A stretch of DNA of 64,000 nt, from NCBI GenBank assembly GCA_036504155.1, contig DASXVQ010000003.1, forward strand, positions 1 to 64,000. Reading direction: 5' to 3'. The position numbers and the translations under genes are program-made. Below are positions 43,812 to 52,339 of this stretch, one piece after another; positions within the stretch are counted from its first letter, which is position 1, and every line of letters starts with the position of its first letter. Below the pieces are notes generated by a model. The model was not told where the DNA came from, did not search any database, and was given only the letters and a program-made list of their open reading frames with translations. The DNA comes from JACRCT01 sp036504155 (GTDB lineage: Bacteria > Myxococcota > Myxococcia > Myxococcales > UBA5297).

Positions 43812-44046
43812 GGTGCCCCAAGTTCGTTCCGGGAGACGCCGCGCCGAAAGATCCGGCGAGTGGAAGTCGCCGCCTGACGCTGCGAAACCCGCCTGCGCGG
43901 GTTCAGTGGTGGCGGTCGCTCGGGGCGGGAATCCGAGAGTCCAAGGTCTTGGTGGGCTCTGCTTCTCGGGTCGGCGCCCGTGCGTCCGTCACTGCCTGGT
44001 CCACGAAGGCGGACCTCGCAATCCAGGCGCGGCTTCGGCCGCCGGC
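43812..44046 (+). repeat. ~240-bp two-hairpin repeat, copy 3 (diverged)
   Basis: Same order of parts as copy 2: GTGCCCCAAGTT, a first end hairpin (GGCGAGTGGAAGTCGCC), AACCCGCCTGCGCGGGTT, an interior, then GGTCCACGAAGGCGGACC and CGGCTTCGGCCGCCGG. Many bases differ but pairing in the hairpins is kept. It lies between the convergent senB-like gene and the gene at 44063. Confidence 0.75.
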
Positions 44047-44062
44047 AGTCCCTGAACCCGGC

Positions 44063-44749
44063 TCAGCCCTTGGCCACGAGGGGCACCGTGATCTCCGCGA
44101 CCTGCTGGTCGGTCTTCGCCGAGACGACGTCGGCCTTGAACTGCACCTGGCCCGCCTCCTCGCCGACGTACGGGAAGTACACGTAGCCGCTGGCGGTGCC
44201 GCCATCCGCCAGCACGCCCTCCGGCAGCGCCCTCTGGATCATGTCGTGCGAGGGCAAGGGCTCCCGGTAGTAGTAGTAGGGTCCCCAGTACCCGCCGTAG
44301 CCCCAGGGGCCGCCGTACCCGCCCCATCCCCATCCTGGCCAGCCGCCCCAATAGCCTCCCCAGTAGCCTCCTCCGAAGCCGTAGTACGGTCCTCCGGAAT
44401 AGCCTCCCGAGCCCGGCCGCTGGATGTCGAACGGCGAGAGCGCCTGCTCGGTGACTCCTTTGGCGCCGACCAGCGCGAACATGTCGTGGCTCAAGCGCAC
44501 CGGCTGCCCGCTGCGGTTGGTGATGTCCACCCGCATCGGCGTGACGAGCGCGCCCAGGTCGTCCGGATGGCCACTCCAGCGCTTCCCGCTCACCGCCACG
44601 GTCACCCCTGCGTCCGTGGACACCGCCGTGTTCTTGGCCCCAATCACCTCCTGGGCCCCGGACGCCGGTACGAACTCCGCGCCGTAGTGCACACAGCCGG
44701 CAACCACCAACGTCAACGCTGCGCCTATCAGTCGCCGCACGGCCATCAC
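44063..44749 (-). CDS. Gly/Tyr/Trp-rich lipoprotein
   Basis: A 228-residue lipoprotein with lipobox VAGC (residue 19). The N-terminal 100 residues form a beta-rich domain (VTVAVSGKRWSGHPDDLGAL, VTPMRVDITNRSGQPVRLS) of the type that describes conserved envelope lipoproteins of unknown function. Residues about 108-162 are a low-complexity Gly-Tyr-Trp-Pro segment (YYGFGGGYWGGYWGGWPG). The C-terminal part returns to beta strands (ASGYVYFPYVGEEAGQVQF). Two ATG codons at the start. The function is unknown; the aromatic-rich segment might interact with glycans or other surfaces. Confidence 0.8.
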   Translation of the reverse strand: MMAVRRLIGAALTLVVAGCVHYGAEFVPASGAQEVIGAKNTAVSTDAGVTVAVSGKRWSGHPDDLGALVTPMRVDITNRSGQPVRLSHDMFALVGAKGVTEQALSPFDIQRPGSGGYSGGPYYGFGGGYWGGYWGGWPGWGWGGYGGPWGYGGYWGPYYYYREPLPSHDMIQRALPEGVLADGGTASGYVYFPYVGEEAGQVQFKADVVSAKTDQQVAEITVPLVAKG

Positions 44750-44894
44750 CCGCCCCTCCCTGTCCAGCTCCCTCGACCTTCTCCCTTGAGCTTAGGAATG
44801 CGTCCCTCCGATGCGAGGAAGGCGCGCGGTACCCGCCGAGGATCCGCGAGGCCCTGCCCGTAGTGACCTTCCCCGCGCCACGTGCCGCCCCCGC

Positions 44895-45479
44895 TCAGTC
44901 GGGCGAGATCCACCGGGTCCCGCCGAACGACTGGTACAGCACCGTGAGTCGCTGGCCGACCCGGAATTTCCCGACGACGGCCGGGTGCCCGTGGAAGGCC
45001 TGGCCGTCGAGGTAGACGAGCCCCTGCGGCACGTCGAGCCGCTGGACGTCGCCGACCGCAGTCGCGAACGGGACGCCCTGCTGCAGGTAGCCGCTGCCGC
45101 CGGTGCCGCCGCCCAGGCCCGCGCTGCCGCTCGGCAGCAGCCAGGGCACGCCCCCGTACCTGCGGTAGACGAGCGAGACGTGGTTCCCAGGGCGCAGCTC
45201 CCGCAGGTCCATCGGCGTGCCGCGCAGGGTGAAGGAGACGTCGCCGCGGCGGAGGCTGGCCTCCCCGGCGCCCTCCGAGACCGAGGCGACGATGCCCTCG
45301 ATTCTCTCGACGTCCTGGGCGTTCGCGGCGCCGGACTCGTACGTGCCGCTGGAGGTGCCGGAGGGAGCGCCCTCGACCTCCTGGCCCATGGGAAGCGCCG
45401 TGCCGGAGCGCGCCTGGGCGGCGGGCGCGACGGCGAGAGCGAGCGCCGCGGCCGTCCCTTGCAGCCATCGAACGTCCAT
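44895..45479 (-). CDS. exported hypothetical protein
   Basis: A 194-residue protein with a signal peptide (AALALAVAPAAQA). The mature part looks like two small beta-barrel domains: VERIEGIVASVSEGAGEASL then PGNHVSLVYRRYGG, and later LDVPQGLVYLDGQAFHGH with GQRLTVLYQSFGG. The repeat of G(Q/N)xxxLxYxxxGG suggests an internal duplication. The start is ATG 45479, where the signal peptide begins; longer upstream frames are Arg/Gly-rich. It has no known function and no operon partner. The 278-base gap to the next gene holds only an unassigned open stretch (45539-45720). Confidence 0.7.
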   Translation of the reverse strand: MDVRWLQGTAAALALAVAPAAQARSGTALPMGQEVEGAPSGTSSGTYESGAANAQDVERIEGIVASVSEGAGEASLRRGDVSFTLRGTPMDLRELRPGNHVSLVYRRYGGVPWLLPSGSAGLGGGTGGSGYLQQGVPFATAVGDVQRLDVPQGLVYLDGQAFHGHPAVVGKFRVGQRLTVLYQSFGGTRWISPD

Positions 45480-45757
45480 GGACCCCCTCGCTTTCCGCCC
45501 GCCCGCCCCGCTTCGACGGGCCCCATTCCAACTCAGATGTGGGCATCTGGCGCGAGCGACACCGTGGTGTCCGGTGCCCTGGGGGACGACGACGGGCCCG
45601 CCGCAGGTTCCGGGCGCGAGGTCCGTCCGCGACGCCCTGGACGCCTGGACGCCGGAGCTCGAGGCGTTCATCGGCCAGGAGGGGACGGCCAAGGCCTTCG
45701 AGAGGCCGCCGGCGGCGACGCGGCGCGCCGCAGACGCAGATGCTCGAGGGCCACCCG

Positions 45758-46663
45758 CTACTCGCCGCGCTCGGCGAGCTGCCCCAGGTCGTAGGCCTCC
45801 TGGATGACGGCGCGCGTGAGCACGCGCCCGTCGGCGCGGTCGACCTCAATCCTCTCGCCCGAGAGGCGGACGGTGTCTCCCTCCCGGCTGAGGCTCACCG
45901 TGCGGTTCATCACCTTCGCCGCCTCCCGAGCGTCGACCTCGTCGAGCGGGAGGGTGGCGAGCCGGACGATCCGCTCGGCGCCGAGCAGATAGGGCGCGAG
46001 CGCGCCGCCGGTCCACGTGCCCTCGGCCCTTCGCCAGCGGGTGGTGGTGAGCAGCAGCGGTCCCGCGCGGGTGGCGACCAGGCGGCTCGAGGTCATGGCG
46101 TCGGCCTTCGCCCGCGCGATCAGCCCGGCGCCGCCGAAGGTGGCGATGGGCCAGGCGTCCTCCGGGTGCTCCACGAAGGCGACCAGCCGCCCGTCCGCGG
46201 TGCGCACCCGGCGCAGGAGCGCGGCGCAGGCCCCGAGCCTGGACCGCAGCGCGCCGTCGGCGCCCGCGAGCTGCTCGCACAGCCAGCGGGCCGAGGGGAC
46301 CTCCACCGCCGGGCCCAGGTCGCTCACGAACCCGTAGTAGATGGACCCGCCGGGCGCGAGGCGCAGCTCGGCCATCGCCGAGTCGCGCGGGCCGGTGGGC
46401 TCGGGCGCCGACCCGGTCCACCCGAGCCGGGGCCAGGCGGGCCCGACGAGGACCAGGTCCCCGGCGTGGGCGACCTGGCCGGCGTCCTTGGTCGCCTTGA
46501 TGCCGTTGAGCAGCGGCGCCGCCGCGGTGACGACCGGAGCCAGGCGCTCGGTGGGAGGCGCCTCCGGGCGCAGGCAGCCCGTCACCGCGAGCGCGATCGC
46601 GACGCTCCAGGCGGCGCCGCGACGCGGTAGGCATCGCCCGGGGAACGGGGTATGAGTCGCCAT
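45758..46663 (-). CDS. putative lipoprotein of unknown function
   Basis: A 301-residue lipoprotein; the hydrophobic core AWSVAIALAVTGC gives lipobox VTGC at about residue 30, after a basic N-terminal stretch. The body has mixed alpha/beta character with the phrases VLVGPAWPRLGWTG, GGSIYYGFVSDLGPAV, FVEHPEDAWPIATFGGAG and LLLTTTRWRRAEGTW. No domain was recognised. It is divergent from the large Cys-rich gene at 46761, with 97 bases between starts, so the two may share a regulatory region. Confidence 0.75.
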   Translation of the reverse strand: MATHTPFPGRCLPRRGAAWSVAIALAVTGCLRPEAPPTERLAPVVTAAAPLLNGIKATKDAGQVAHAGDLVLVGPAWPRLGWTGSAPEPTGPRDSAMAELRLAPGGSIYYGFVSDLGPAVEVPSARWLCEQLAGADGALRSRLGACAALLRRVRTADGRLVAFVEHPEDAWPIATFGGAGLIARAKADAMTSSRLVATRAGPLLLTTTRWRRAEGTWTGGALAPYLLGAERIVRLATLPLDEVDAREAAKVMNRTVSLSREGDTVRLSGERIEVDRADGRVLTRAVIQEAYDLGQLAERGE

Positions 46664-46760
46664 CGATCTCCCGGGTGGCGCTCTCGAAGACCTGCTGCCG
46701 GCGCCTCGTTGCCTTCCACCACCACGATCCTTCCTCTATCCGCCGACCCCTCCTCCGTCC

Positions 46761-49277
46761 ATGACCAATCGCTCGCTCGTTGAAACGCTCCGGCTCGTAG
46801 CGGTCGTCGCAACCTTGTCCTGCGCGTGCAGCGGCACGCCCGCCAGCCCGGATGCCGGGGGCGCCCCGAGCGCCCTCGATGCCGCCGGCCTCGGCGACGG
46901 CGGCGGCGCGCTCGACAGCGGCGTCGCCGGCCCCTGCACCGCGTCCACCGCCTGCCCCGCCGCGACCCCGGTCTGCGACCTCGCCAGCGGCGAGTGCGGC
47001 CGGTGCACGCCCGCCTCGGACGCCTGCCCCGCCGGCCAGTTCTGCTCGGCGCCGACCCTCACCTGCGAGCCGGGCTGCAAGGCCGACTCGGACTGCCCGG
47101 ACCCGACCGCCGGCCCGGCGCTCACCTGCGACCTGACGGCGCACACCTGCGTCGGCTGCAAGCAGGACGACGCGCTCTGCCCGCCGGGCCTGGTCTGCCG
47201 GGGCGAGCTGTGCGCTCCGGGCTGCACCGCCGCGCACGGCTGCGCCGACGCCAAGGTCTGCTGCAGCGGCGCCTGCCTGGACACCCAGGCCGACCCCGAC
47301 CACTGCGGGACCTGCGCGCCGTGCCCGGCGACGCCCCACGGCTCGGTCCGCTGCCAGCAGGGAGTCTGCGAGCTCGCCTCGTGCGACCCCGGCTTCGACG
47401 ACTGCAACGGAGTGCTCCAGGACGGCTGCGAGGAAGACCTGCGCTCGACGGCCGAGCACTGCGGCACCTGCGAGACGAGCTGCTCGGCGGCGCAGGGCGC
47501 GGCCCGGTGCCTCGACAGCGCCTGCGCCGTGGCCAGCTGCGACACCGGCTGGGGAGACTGCGACCACCTTCCCGGCAACGGCTGCGAGGCCGACCTCTCC
47601 ATCGACGCCCTGAACTGCAGCGCCTGCGGCAAGGCCTGCGAGGCCCTCCCCCATGCCGAGACCGCCTGCAAGCTCGGCGGGTGCACGTTCGGCGGCTGCC
47701 TGGCGGGCTACTCGGACTGCAACCACGACCTCACCGACGGCTGCGAGATCTCCCATCTCTCCGACCCGGACAACTGCGGCAGCTGCGGGGTCATCTGCCC
47801 GGACGTCGCCCACGGCGCCCGGGCCTGCGTCGGCGGAGTCTGCGCCATCGGCCCGTGCGACCTGGGCCACGCCGACTGCGACCAGGACCTCTGGAACGGC
47901 TGCGAGGTCGACACCGACACCGACGTCGATCACTGCGGGGGCTGCAACCAGCCCTGCACGCCCGGGGTCGGCGACATCGCCTCCTGTGGCGGCGGGGTCT
48001 GCGGGCTCGGAGGCTGCCGGCCCGGGTTCGCCGACTGCGACGCGGACCCGTCGAACGGCTGCGAGGTGAACCTCGCCAGCGACGTCTTCAACTGCGCGGT
48101 CTGCGGCAACGCGTGCCCGGCCCTGGCGAACGCGACCACCGCCTGCAGGAGCTTCGTCTGCGGGATCGACACCTGCGCTCCCGACTTCGCCGACTGCTCG
48201 GCGGGGGCGGCCAACGGCTGCGAGACGTCGCTCGCCACCGACACCGACCACTGCGGCGACTGCAGCACCATCTGCCCCGCGGTGGCCCACGGGAGCCGGG
48301 CCTGCACGGCGAAGGTCTGCGGCATCGGCTCTTGCGCCACCGGCTTCGACGACTGCGACCACGACCCGTCCAACGGCTGCGAGGTCGACCTGCTGACCGA
48401 CGCGCAGAACTGCAACGCCTGCGGCGCTCCGTGCCCTGCGCCGAGCAACGCCCTGCCGGCGTGCGTCGGCGGCGTCTGCGGGCAGGGCGCGTGTCTGGCG
48501 GGGTTCGCGGACTGCAGCGGCCCGCTCGACGGCTGCGAGGTCGCGACCACCAACGACCCCAACAACTGCGGAGGCTGCGGCATCGTCTGCGGCTCGGGGA
48601 GCTGCACCGCCGGCAAGTGCGACTGCTCGCGGAAGGTGCTGATCCTCAAGGACGACTCCGACACCGGCACCGCCGTGCTCGCCGCGGCGCTCACCGCCGC
48701 CGGGTTCACCGTCACCACGAGCGCGGTCCCGGCCTACCAGTACAACGGCACCAACCCGGCGCTGGCCACGTTCGGCGCGGTGATCGTCCTGGCGGGCGGC
48801 CCCTCTGGGCAGCCCTCGGTCACCACCGACATGCCGGCCGCGGGACAGACCGCCCTGGTCAACTTCTTCAACGCCGGCAACGGCCTGGTGTTCACCGAAT
48901 GGGCGGCCTTCCACGTGGCCAGCGGGCGCTGGCAGACCCTCAAGCCGCTGGTGCTGCTCTCGCGGACCGTCGCCTACTCCGGCCAGGTGACCTACTCGGT
49001 CGACCCGGCCTTCGCCGCGCACCCGGTGTGGCAGGGCCTGCCCGCCTCGTTCACCTTCGCCTCGACCTCGAACGCGGGCCTCACCCAGATCGCCCCCGGC
49101 ACCACGCGGGTCGCCGGCAGCCCGCAGGCCATCGACGCCGTCGCCATCCGCGACCTTCCCCGCGGGCGCATCGTGCACGTCGCCCACGCCGGCAACTACG
49201 CGTCCAACGGCTGGACGAACCCCAACGTCCAGAGGCTCTTGGCCAACGCGGCCGGCTGGGTGGCGCGATGCCAGTGA
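46761..49277 (+). CDS. Cys-rich repeat lipoprotein with C-terminal ThuA/GATase-like domain
   Basis: An 838-residue surface lipoprotein. The signal ends in TLSCAC. Residues 55-150 are short Cys modules; residues 150-625 are about ten repeats of 44-46 residues with the core CDxGxxDCDxxxxNGCExDL followed by DxxNCGxCGxxC. Residues about 625-838 are a different, Cys-poor domain: KVLILKDDSDTGTAVLAAAL, FGAVIVLAGGP, GLVFTEWAAFHVASG and GRIVHVAHAGNYASNGW. This resembles ThuA/glutamine-amidotransferase-like folds, here without a clear catalytic Cys. The fusion suggests a domain held away from the cell by the Cys-rich stalk. Confidence 0.85.
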   Translation: MTNRSLVETLRLVAVVATLSCACSGTPASPDAGGAPSALDAAGLGDGGGALDSGVAGPCTASTACPAATPVCDLASGECGRCTPASDACPAGQFCSAPTLTCEPGCKADSDCPDPTAGPALTCDLTAHTCVGCKQDDALCPPGLVCRGELCAPGCTAAHGCADAKVCCSGACLDTQADPDHCGTCAPCPATPHGSVRCQQGVCELASCDPGFDDCNGVLQDGCEEDLRSTAEHCGTCETSCSAAQGAARCLDSACAVASCDTGWGDCDHLPGNGCEADLSIDALNCSACGKACEALPHAETACKLGGCTFGGCLAGYSDCNHDLTDGCEISHLSDPDNCGSCGVICPDVAHGARACVGGVCAIGPCDLGHADCDQDLWNGCEVDTDTDVDHCGGCNQPCTPGVGDIASCGGGVCGLGGCRPGFADCDADPSNGCEVNLASDVFNCAVCGNACPALANATTACRSFVCGIDTCAPDFADCSAGAANGCETSLATDTDHCGDCSTICPAVAHGSRACTAKVCGIGSCATGFDDCDHDPSNGCEVDLLTDAQNCNACGAPCPAPSNALPACVGGVCGQGACLAGFADCSGPLDGCEVATTNDPNNCGGCGIVCGSGSCTAGKCDCSRKVLILKDDSDTGTAVLAAALTAAGFTVTTSAVPAYQYNGTNPALATFGAVIVLAGGPSGQPSVTTDMPAAGQTALVNFFNAGNGLVFTEWAAFHVASGRWQTLKPLVLLSRTVAYSGQVTYSVDPAFAAHPVWQGLPASFTFASTSNAGLTQIAPGTTRVAGSPQAIDAVAIRDLPRGRIVHVAHAGNYASNGWTNPNVQRLLANAAGWVARCQ

Positions 49278-49318
49278 ACTCCTCTTCTCTTCCTTCTCCT
49301 GTCCTCCGGAGCCGACCC

Positions 49319-52198
49319 ATGAACCTGCGCGCCCTCGTCTCGCTCGCCGTCGTCCTGCAGTGCGGCCTGGTCGGCACGGCCTTCGGACAGCGGAAGACCT
49401 TCACCGTCAACGCCGACTTCGACCAGGGCACCCTCAAGAACGCCGTGGACACCAACCCCAACAACCAGCTGGTGCTCGGCCCCACCCCCGTCTCCCAGAC
49501 CCACCTCATCTGGGCGACCAACTACCTCTACGGGTACGTGGTGCGCCTCGACACGCTCACCGGGAAGCAGACCGGGCGCTACGACTCGGTCCTGACGGCC
49601 GTCAACGGCGTGGCGACGGGAGCACAGGCGGCGCAGACCTACTGCGACTTCGCCACCACCGGCAACTGCCCCGGGCGCGTGGCGGTCGACGCCAACGGGG
49701 ACGTGTGGATCGTCAACCGGGCCTTCAGCCAGCAGGGCACGCTGACCAAGTTCTCGGGGAACCTCGCCCACTGCATCGACCGCAACAACAACGGCGTCAT
49801 CGACACCTCGTTCGACAAGAACAACGACGGGCTGGTCGACGTCACCCCGACCGCCGGCGAGTACTTCGGCCAGAACGACGAGTGCATCCTCACGACCATC
49901 AAGATCGGCGGCATGAACGCGTTGCCGCGAGGCGTCGCCATCGACAAGTACGGCAAGGTCTGGGTCGCCACCTACAACGAGGGCAAGCTCTACCGCTTCA
50001 ACCCCGACGAGCCCGTCACGTTGGAGGCCACGGTCACGCTGCCCGCGGGGGCGAACCCCTACTCCCTCGCCACCGGCGGCGACTACGTCTTCGTCTCCAA
50101 CAGGGGCAGCGGCGGCGCCATGCGCGTGCACGTCACCACCCTCGCCGTGCAGGCGATCGCCGCGTGCGCGGGGGGCGGCTACAGCTACGGCGTCGTCGCC
50201 GATCCCTCGGGAAACGTGGCGTACCTCGGGGGCTACGGCGGGGACGGCGTGTACTTCGCCAACTTCACCAACAACACCTGTGCGAAGTACGCCGCCGCGG
50301 GAGGTTCGACCACCGCCGTGACCTTGGATCTCAACGGGAACCTCTGGGTGGCCAACTACGCCAACGCCACCGTCCACAAGGTCAGCCCGGCCGGCGTCCT
50401 GCTGGGGACCTACCCGTCGGGTGGCCTCAATCCCCACGGCCTGTCGGTCGACTTCCAGGGGAACCTATGGGTCGTCAACCACAGCCCGCCCAACATGACC
50501 AAGATCAGCGTCAACACCGGCGCCATCATCGGCACCTACACCCTGGCCGGCCCGGGCATCCCCAACGCGGACCCCTACCTCTACAGCGACTTCACCGGGA
50601 CCCAGATCAACCGGCAGGCCCCGTACACCAAGGTCGGCAGCTGGGACGGCACCTACGACGGCGGGGCGGCGGGGACACCCTGGAAGAAGATCGTTTGGAA
50701 CACCGAGCCGCAGGGCGCCGTGCCCGCCCTGACCTCCCTCACCGTCGGAGTCCGGGCCGCGGACTCGCTCCCCGCGCTCGGCCAGGCCTCGTTCCGGCAG
50801 GCCGGCAACGGCGTCCCGCTGACCGGCCTCGCCGGGCGCTACGTCCAGGTGTCGGTCTCCTTCACCGGCCCGGGCTTCGCGACGCCGGTGCTCTCCGACC
50901 TCACCGTCGAAGGGGCCTGTCCCGTGACGGGCGAGGCCTGCTGCGTCACCGCCGCCGACTGCAACGACACCAACGGCTGCACCCTCGACCTGTGCCCGAC
51001 GCCCGGCGGCAGCTGCACGCACCAGCCGGTCGCCGACTGCTGCAACACCAGCGCCGACTGCGACGACCACGACCTGTGCACGTTCGACGTCTGCCCCGCG
51101 TCCGGCGGCCAGTGCAGCCACGCCCCGCTGGCCGATTGCTGCCTGACGAACGCCGACTGCAACGACTCCAAGCCCTGCACGCTCGACGTCTGCTCCGGGC
51201 CCGGCGGGACCTGCTCCAACTCGCCCATCAGCGGCTGCTGCATGACCGCCGCCGACTGCACCAGCGGCAGCGTGTGCGCCGCGGCGAGCTGCCCCACTCC
51301 CGGCGGGGTCTGCCAGACGTCGCCGATCGCGGGCTGCTGCGCCAAGGACGTCGACTGCAAGGACACCAACCCCTGCACCGCCGACCGCTGCGACGTGGCG
51401 ACCGGGGTCTGCTCCAACACCGTGGTCGCGGGCTGCTGCGTGACCGACGGCGACTGCAGCGACGGGCTGCCCTGCACCCGCGACCGCTGCCCCGTCGCCG
51501 GGGCCCAGTGCGTCTTCACCGCCATCGCCGGCTGCTGCGTGACCAACGCCGAGTGCGACGACCAGAACCCCTGCACCACCGAGGTCTGCGCCGGACCGGG
51601 CGGCATCTGCGCCGTCACGCAGGTCCCCGGCTGCTGCATGACCAACGCCGACTGCGCCGACGGCAACGCCTGCACCACCGACACCTGCTCGGGGCCGGGC
51701 GGCACCTGCGCCAACGCGCCGGTCGCGGGCTGCTGCCTGCACAACGCCGACTGCGACGACGGCGACGTCTGCACCAAGGACTCGTGCAGCTTCGCGGGCG
51801 GCACCTGCTCCAACGCCGCCATCGCCGGCTGCTGCAAGTCGGACGCGGACTGCCCGGGGAGCACCTGCGCCAACCACTGGTGCGTCCCGGTCGAGCTGCC
51901 TCCCGACGGCGGCCAGCCGGACGCCGAGACCCTGCCCGTCCCCGACGACGCGTCGGTGGTGGCCCCGGCCGACGCTTCCACCGAGCCGCCCGCCGATGCC
52001 GCTTCCATGGCGGCGGATGCCTCGACCGCCACGCCCGGCGCCGACGCGGCCACGGGGTCGGTCGATGCGGGCACCGGCGCGGTGGCCGACACCGGATGCG
52101 GCTGCGGCGCAGCCAGCGGCTCCGGCCAGGCCTGGGCCAGCGTCGCGCTGCTCTGCCTGGTGGTGGTCGGCCGCAAGCGCAGGCGCGGGGATCGATAG
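49319..52198 (+). CDS. NHL/SMP-30-type propeller with Cys-rich repeats and MYXO-CTERM tail
   Basis: A 959-residue surface protein. A signal peptide covers residues 1-23. Residues 50-410 form a beta-propeller with repeats like GRVAVDANGDVWIVNRA, RGVAIDKYGKVWVATYN, VTLDLNGNLWVANYA and LSVDFQGNLWVVNHS. Inside it is a calcium-type loop pair (DRNNNGVID, DKNNDGLVD). Residues about 540-860 hold about ten units with CCxTxADCxDxxxCTxDxC. A Pro/Asp/Ala-rich stretch leads to the MYXO-CTERM tail (DTGCGCGAASGSG ... GRKRRRGDR). It follows the preceding lipoprotein gene after 41 bases and is probably in the same operon. Confidence 0.88.
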   Translation: MNLRALVSLAVVLQCGLVGTAFGQRKTFTVNADFDQGTLKNAVDTNPNNQLVLGPTPVSQTHLIWATNYLYGYVVRLDTLTGKQTGRYDSVLTAVNGVATGAQAAQTYCDFATTGNCPGRVAVDANGDVWIVNRAFSQQGTLTKFSGNLAHCIDRNNNGVIDTSFDKNNDGLVDVTPTAGEYFGQNDECILTTIKIGGMNALPRGVAIDKYGKVWVATYNEGKLYRFNPDEPVTLEATVTLPAGANPYSLATGGDYVFVSNRGSGGAMRVHVTTLAVQAIAACAGGGYSYGVVADPSGNVAYLGGYGGDGVYFANFTNNTCAKYAAAGGSTTAVTLDLNGNLWVANYANATVHKVSPAGVLLGTYPSGGLNPHGLSVDFQGNLWVVNHSPPNMTKISVNTGAIIGTYTLAGPGIPNADPYLYSDFTGTQINRQAPYTKVGSWDGTYDGGAAGTPWKKIVWNTEPQGAVPALTSLTVGVRAADSLPALGQASFRQAGNGVPLTGLAGRYVQVSVSFTGPGFATPVLSDLTVEGACPVTGEACCVTAADCNDTNGCTLDLCPTPGGSCTHQPVADCCNTSADCDDHDLCTFDVCPASGGQCSHAPLADCCLTNADCNDSKPCTLDVCSGPGGTCSNSPISGCCMTAADCTSGSVCAAASCPTPGGVCQTSPIAGCCAKDVDCKDTNPCTADRCDVATGVCSNTVVAGCCVTDGDCSDGLPCTRDRCPVAGAQCVFTAIAGCCVTNAECDDQNPCTTEVCAGPGGICAVTQVPGCCMTNADCADGNACTTDTCSGPGGTCANAPVAGCCLHNADCDDGDVCTKDSCSFAGGTCSNAAIAGCCKSDADCPGSTCANHWCVPVELPPDGGQPDAETLPVPDDASVVAPADASTEPPADAASMAADASTATPGADAATGSVDAGTGAVADTGCGCGAASGSGQAWASVALLCLVVVGRKRRRGDR

Positions 52199-52339
52199 GC
52201 TCGCGCCCCGGAATCCGGGAGCGGGAACCCGGCTTGGCTCGATCGCCCGCAACGATCTATATGGGTCGCGGCCCGCGGAGCCTTCCGCGGCGCCGCCGCG
52301 GACTCAGGTCGGCGATGACGGCCCGGGCGCTCTGCACGC

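Noticed and set aside
45539..45720. Possible gene fragment on the plus strand (ALDAWTPELEAFIGQEG)
   Set aside because: A short stretch looks coding, but it has no start, no nearby stop and no recognised family; too weak to list as a feature.
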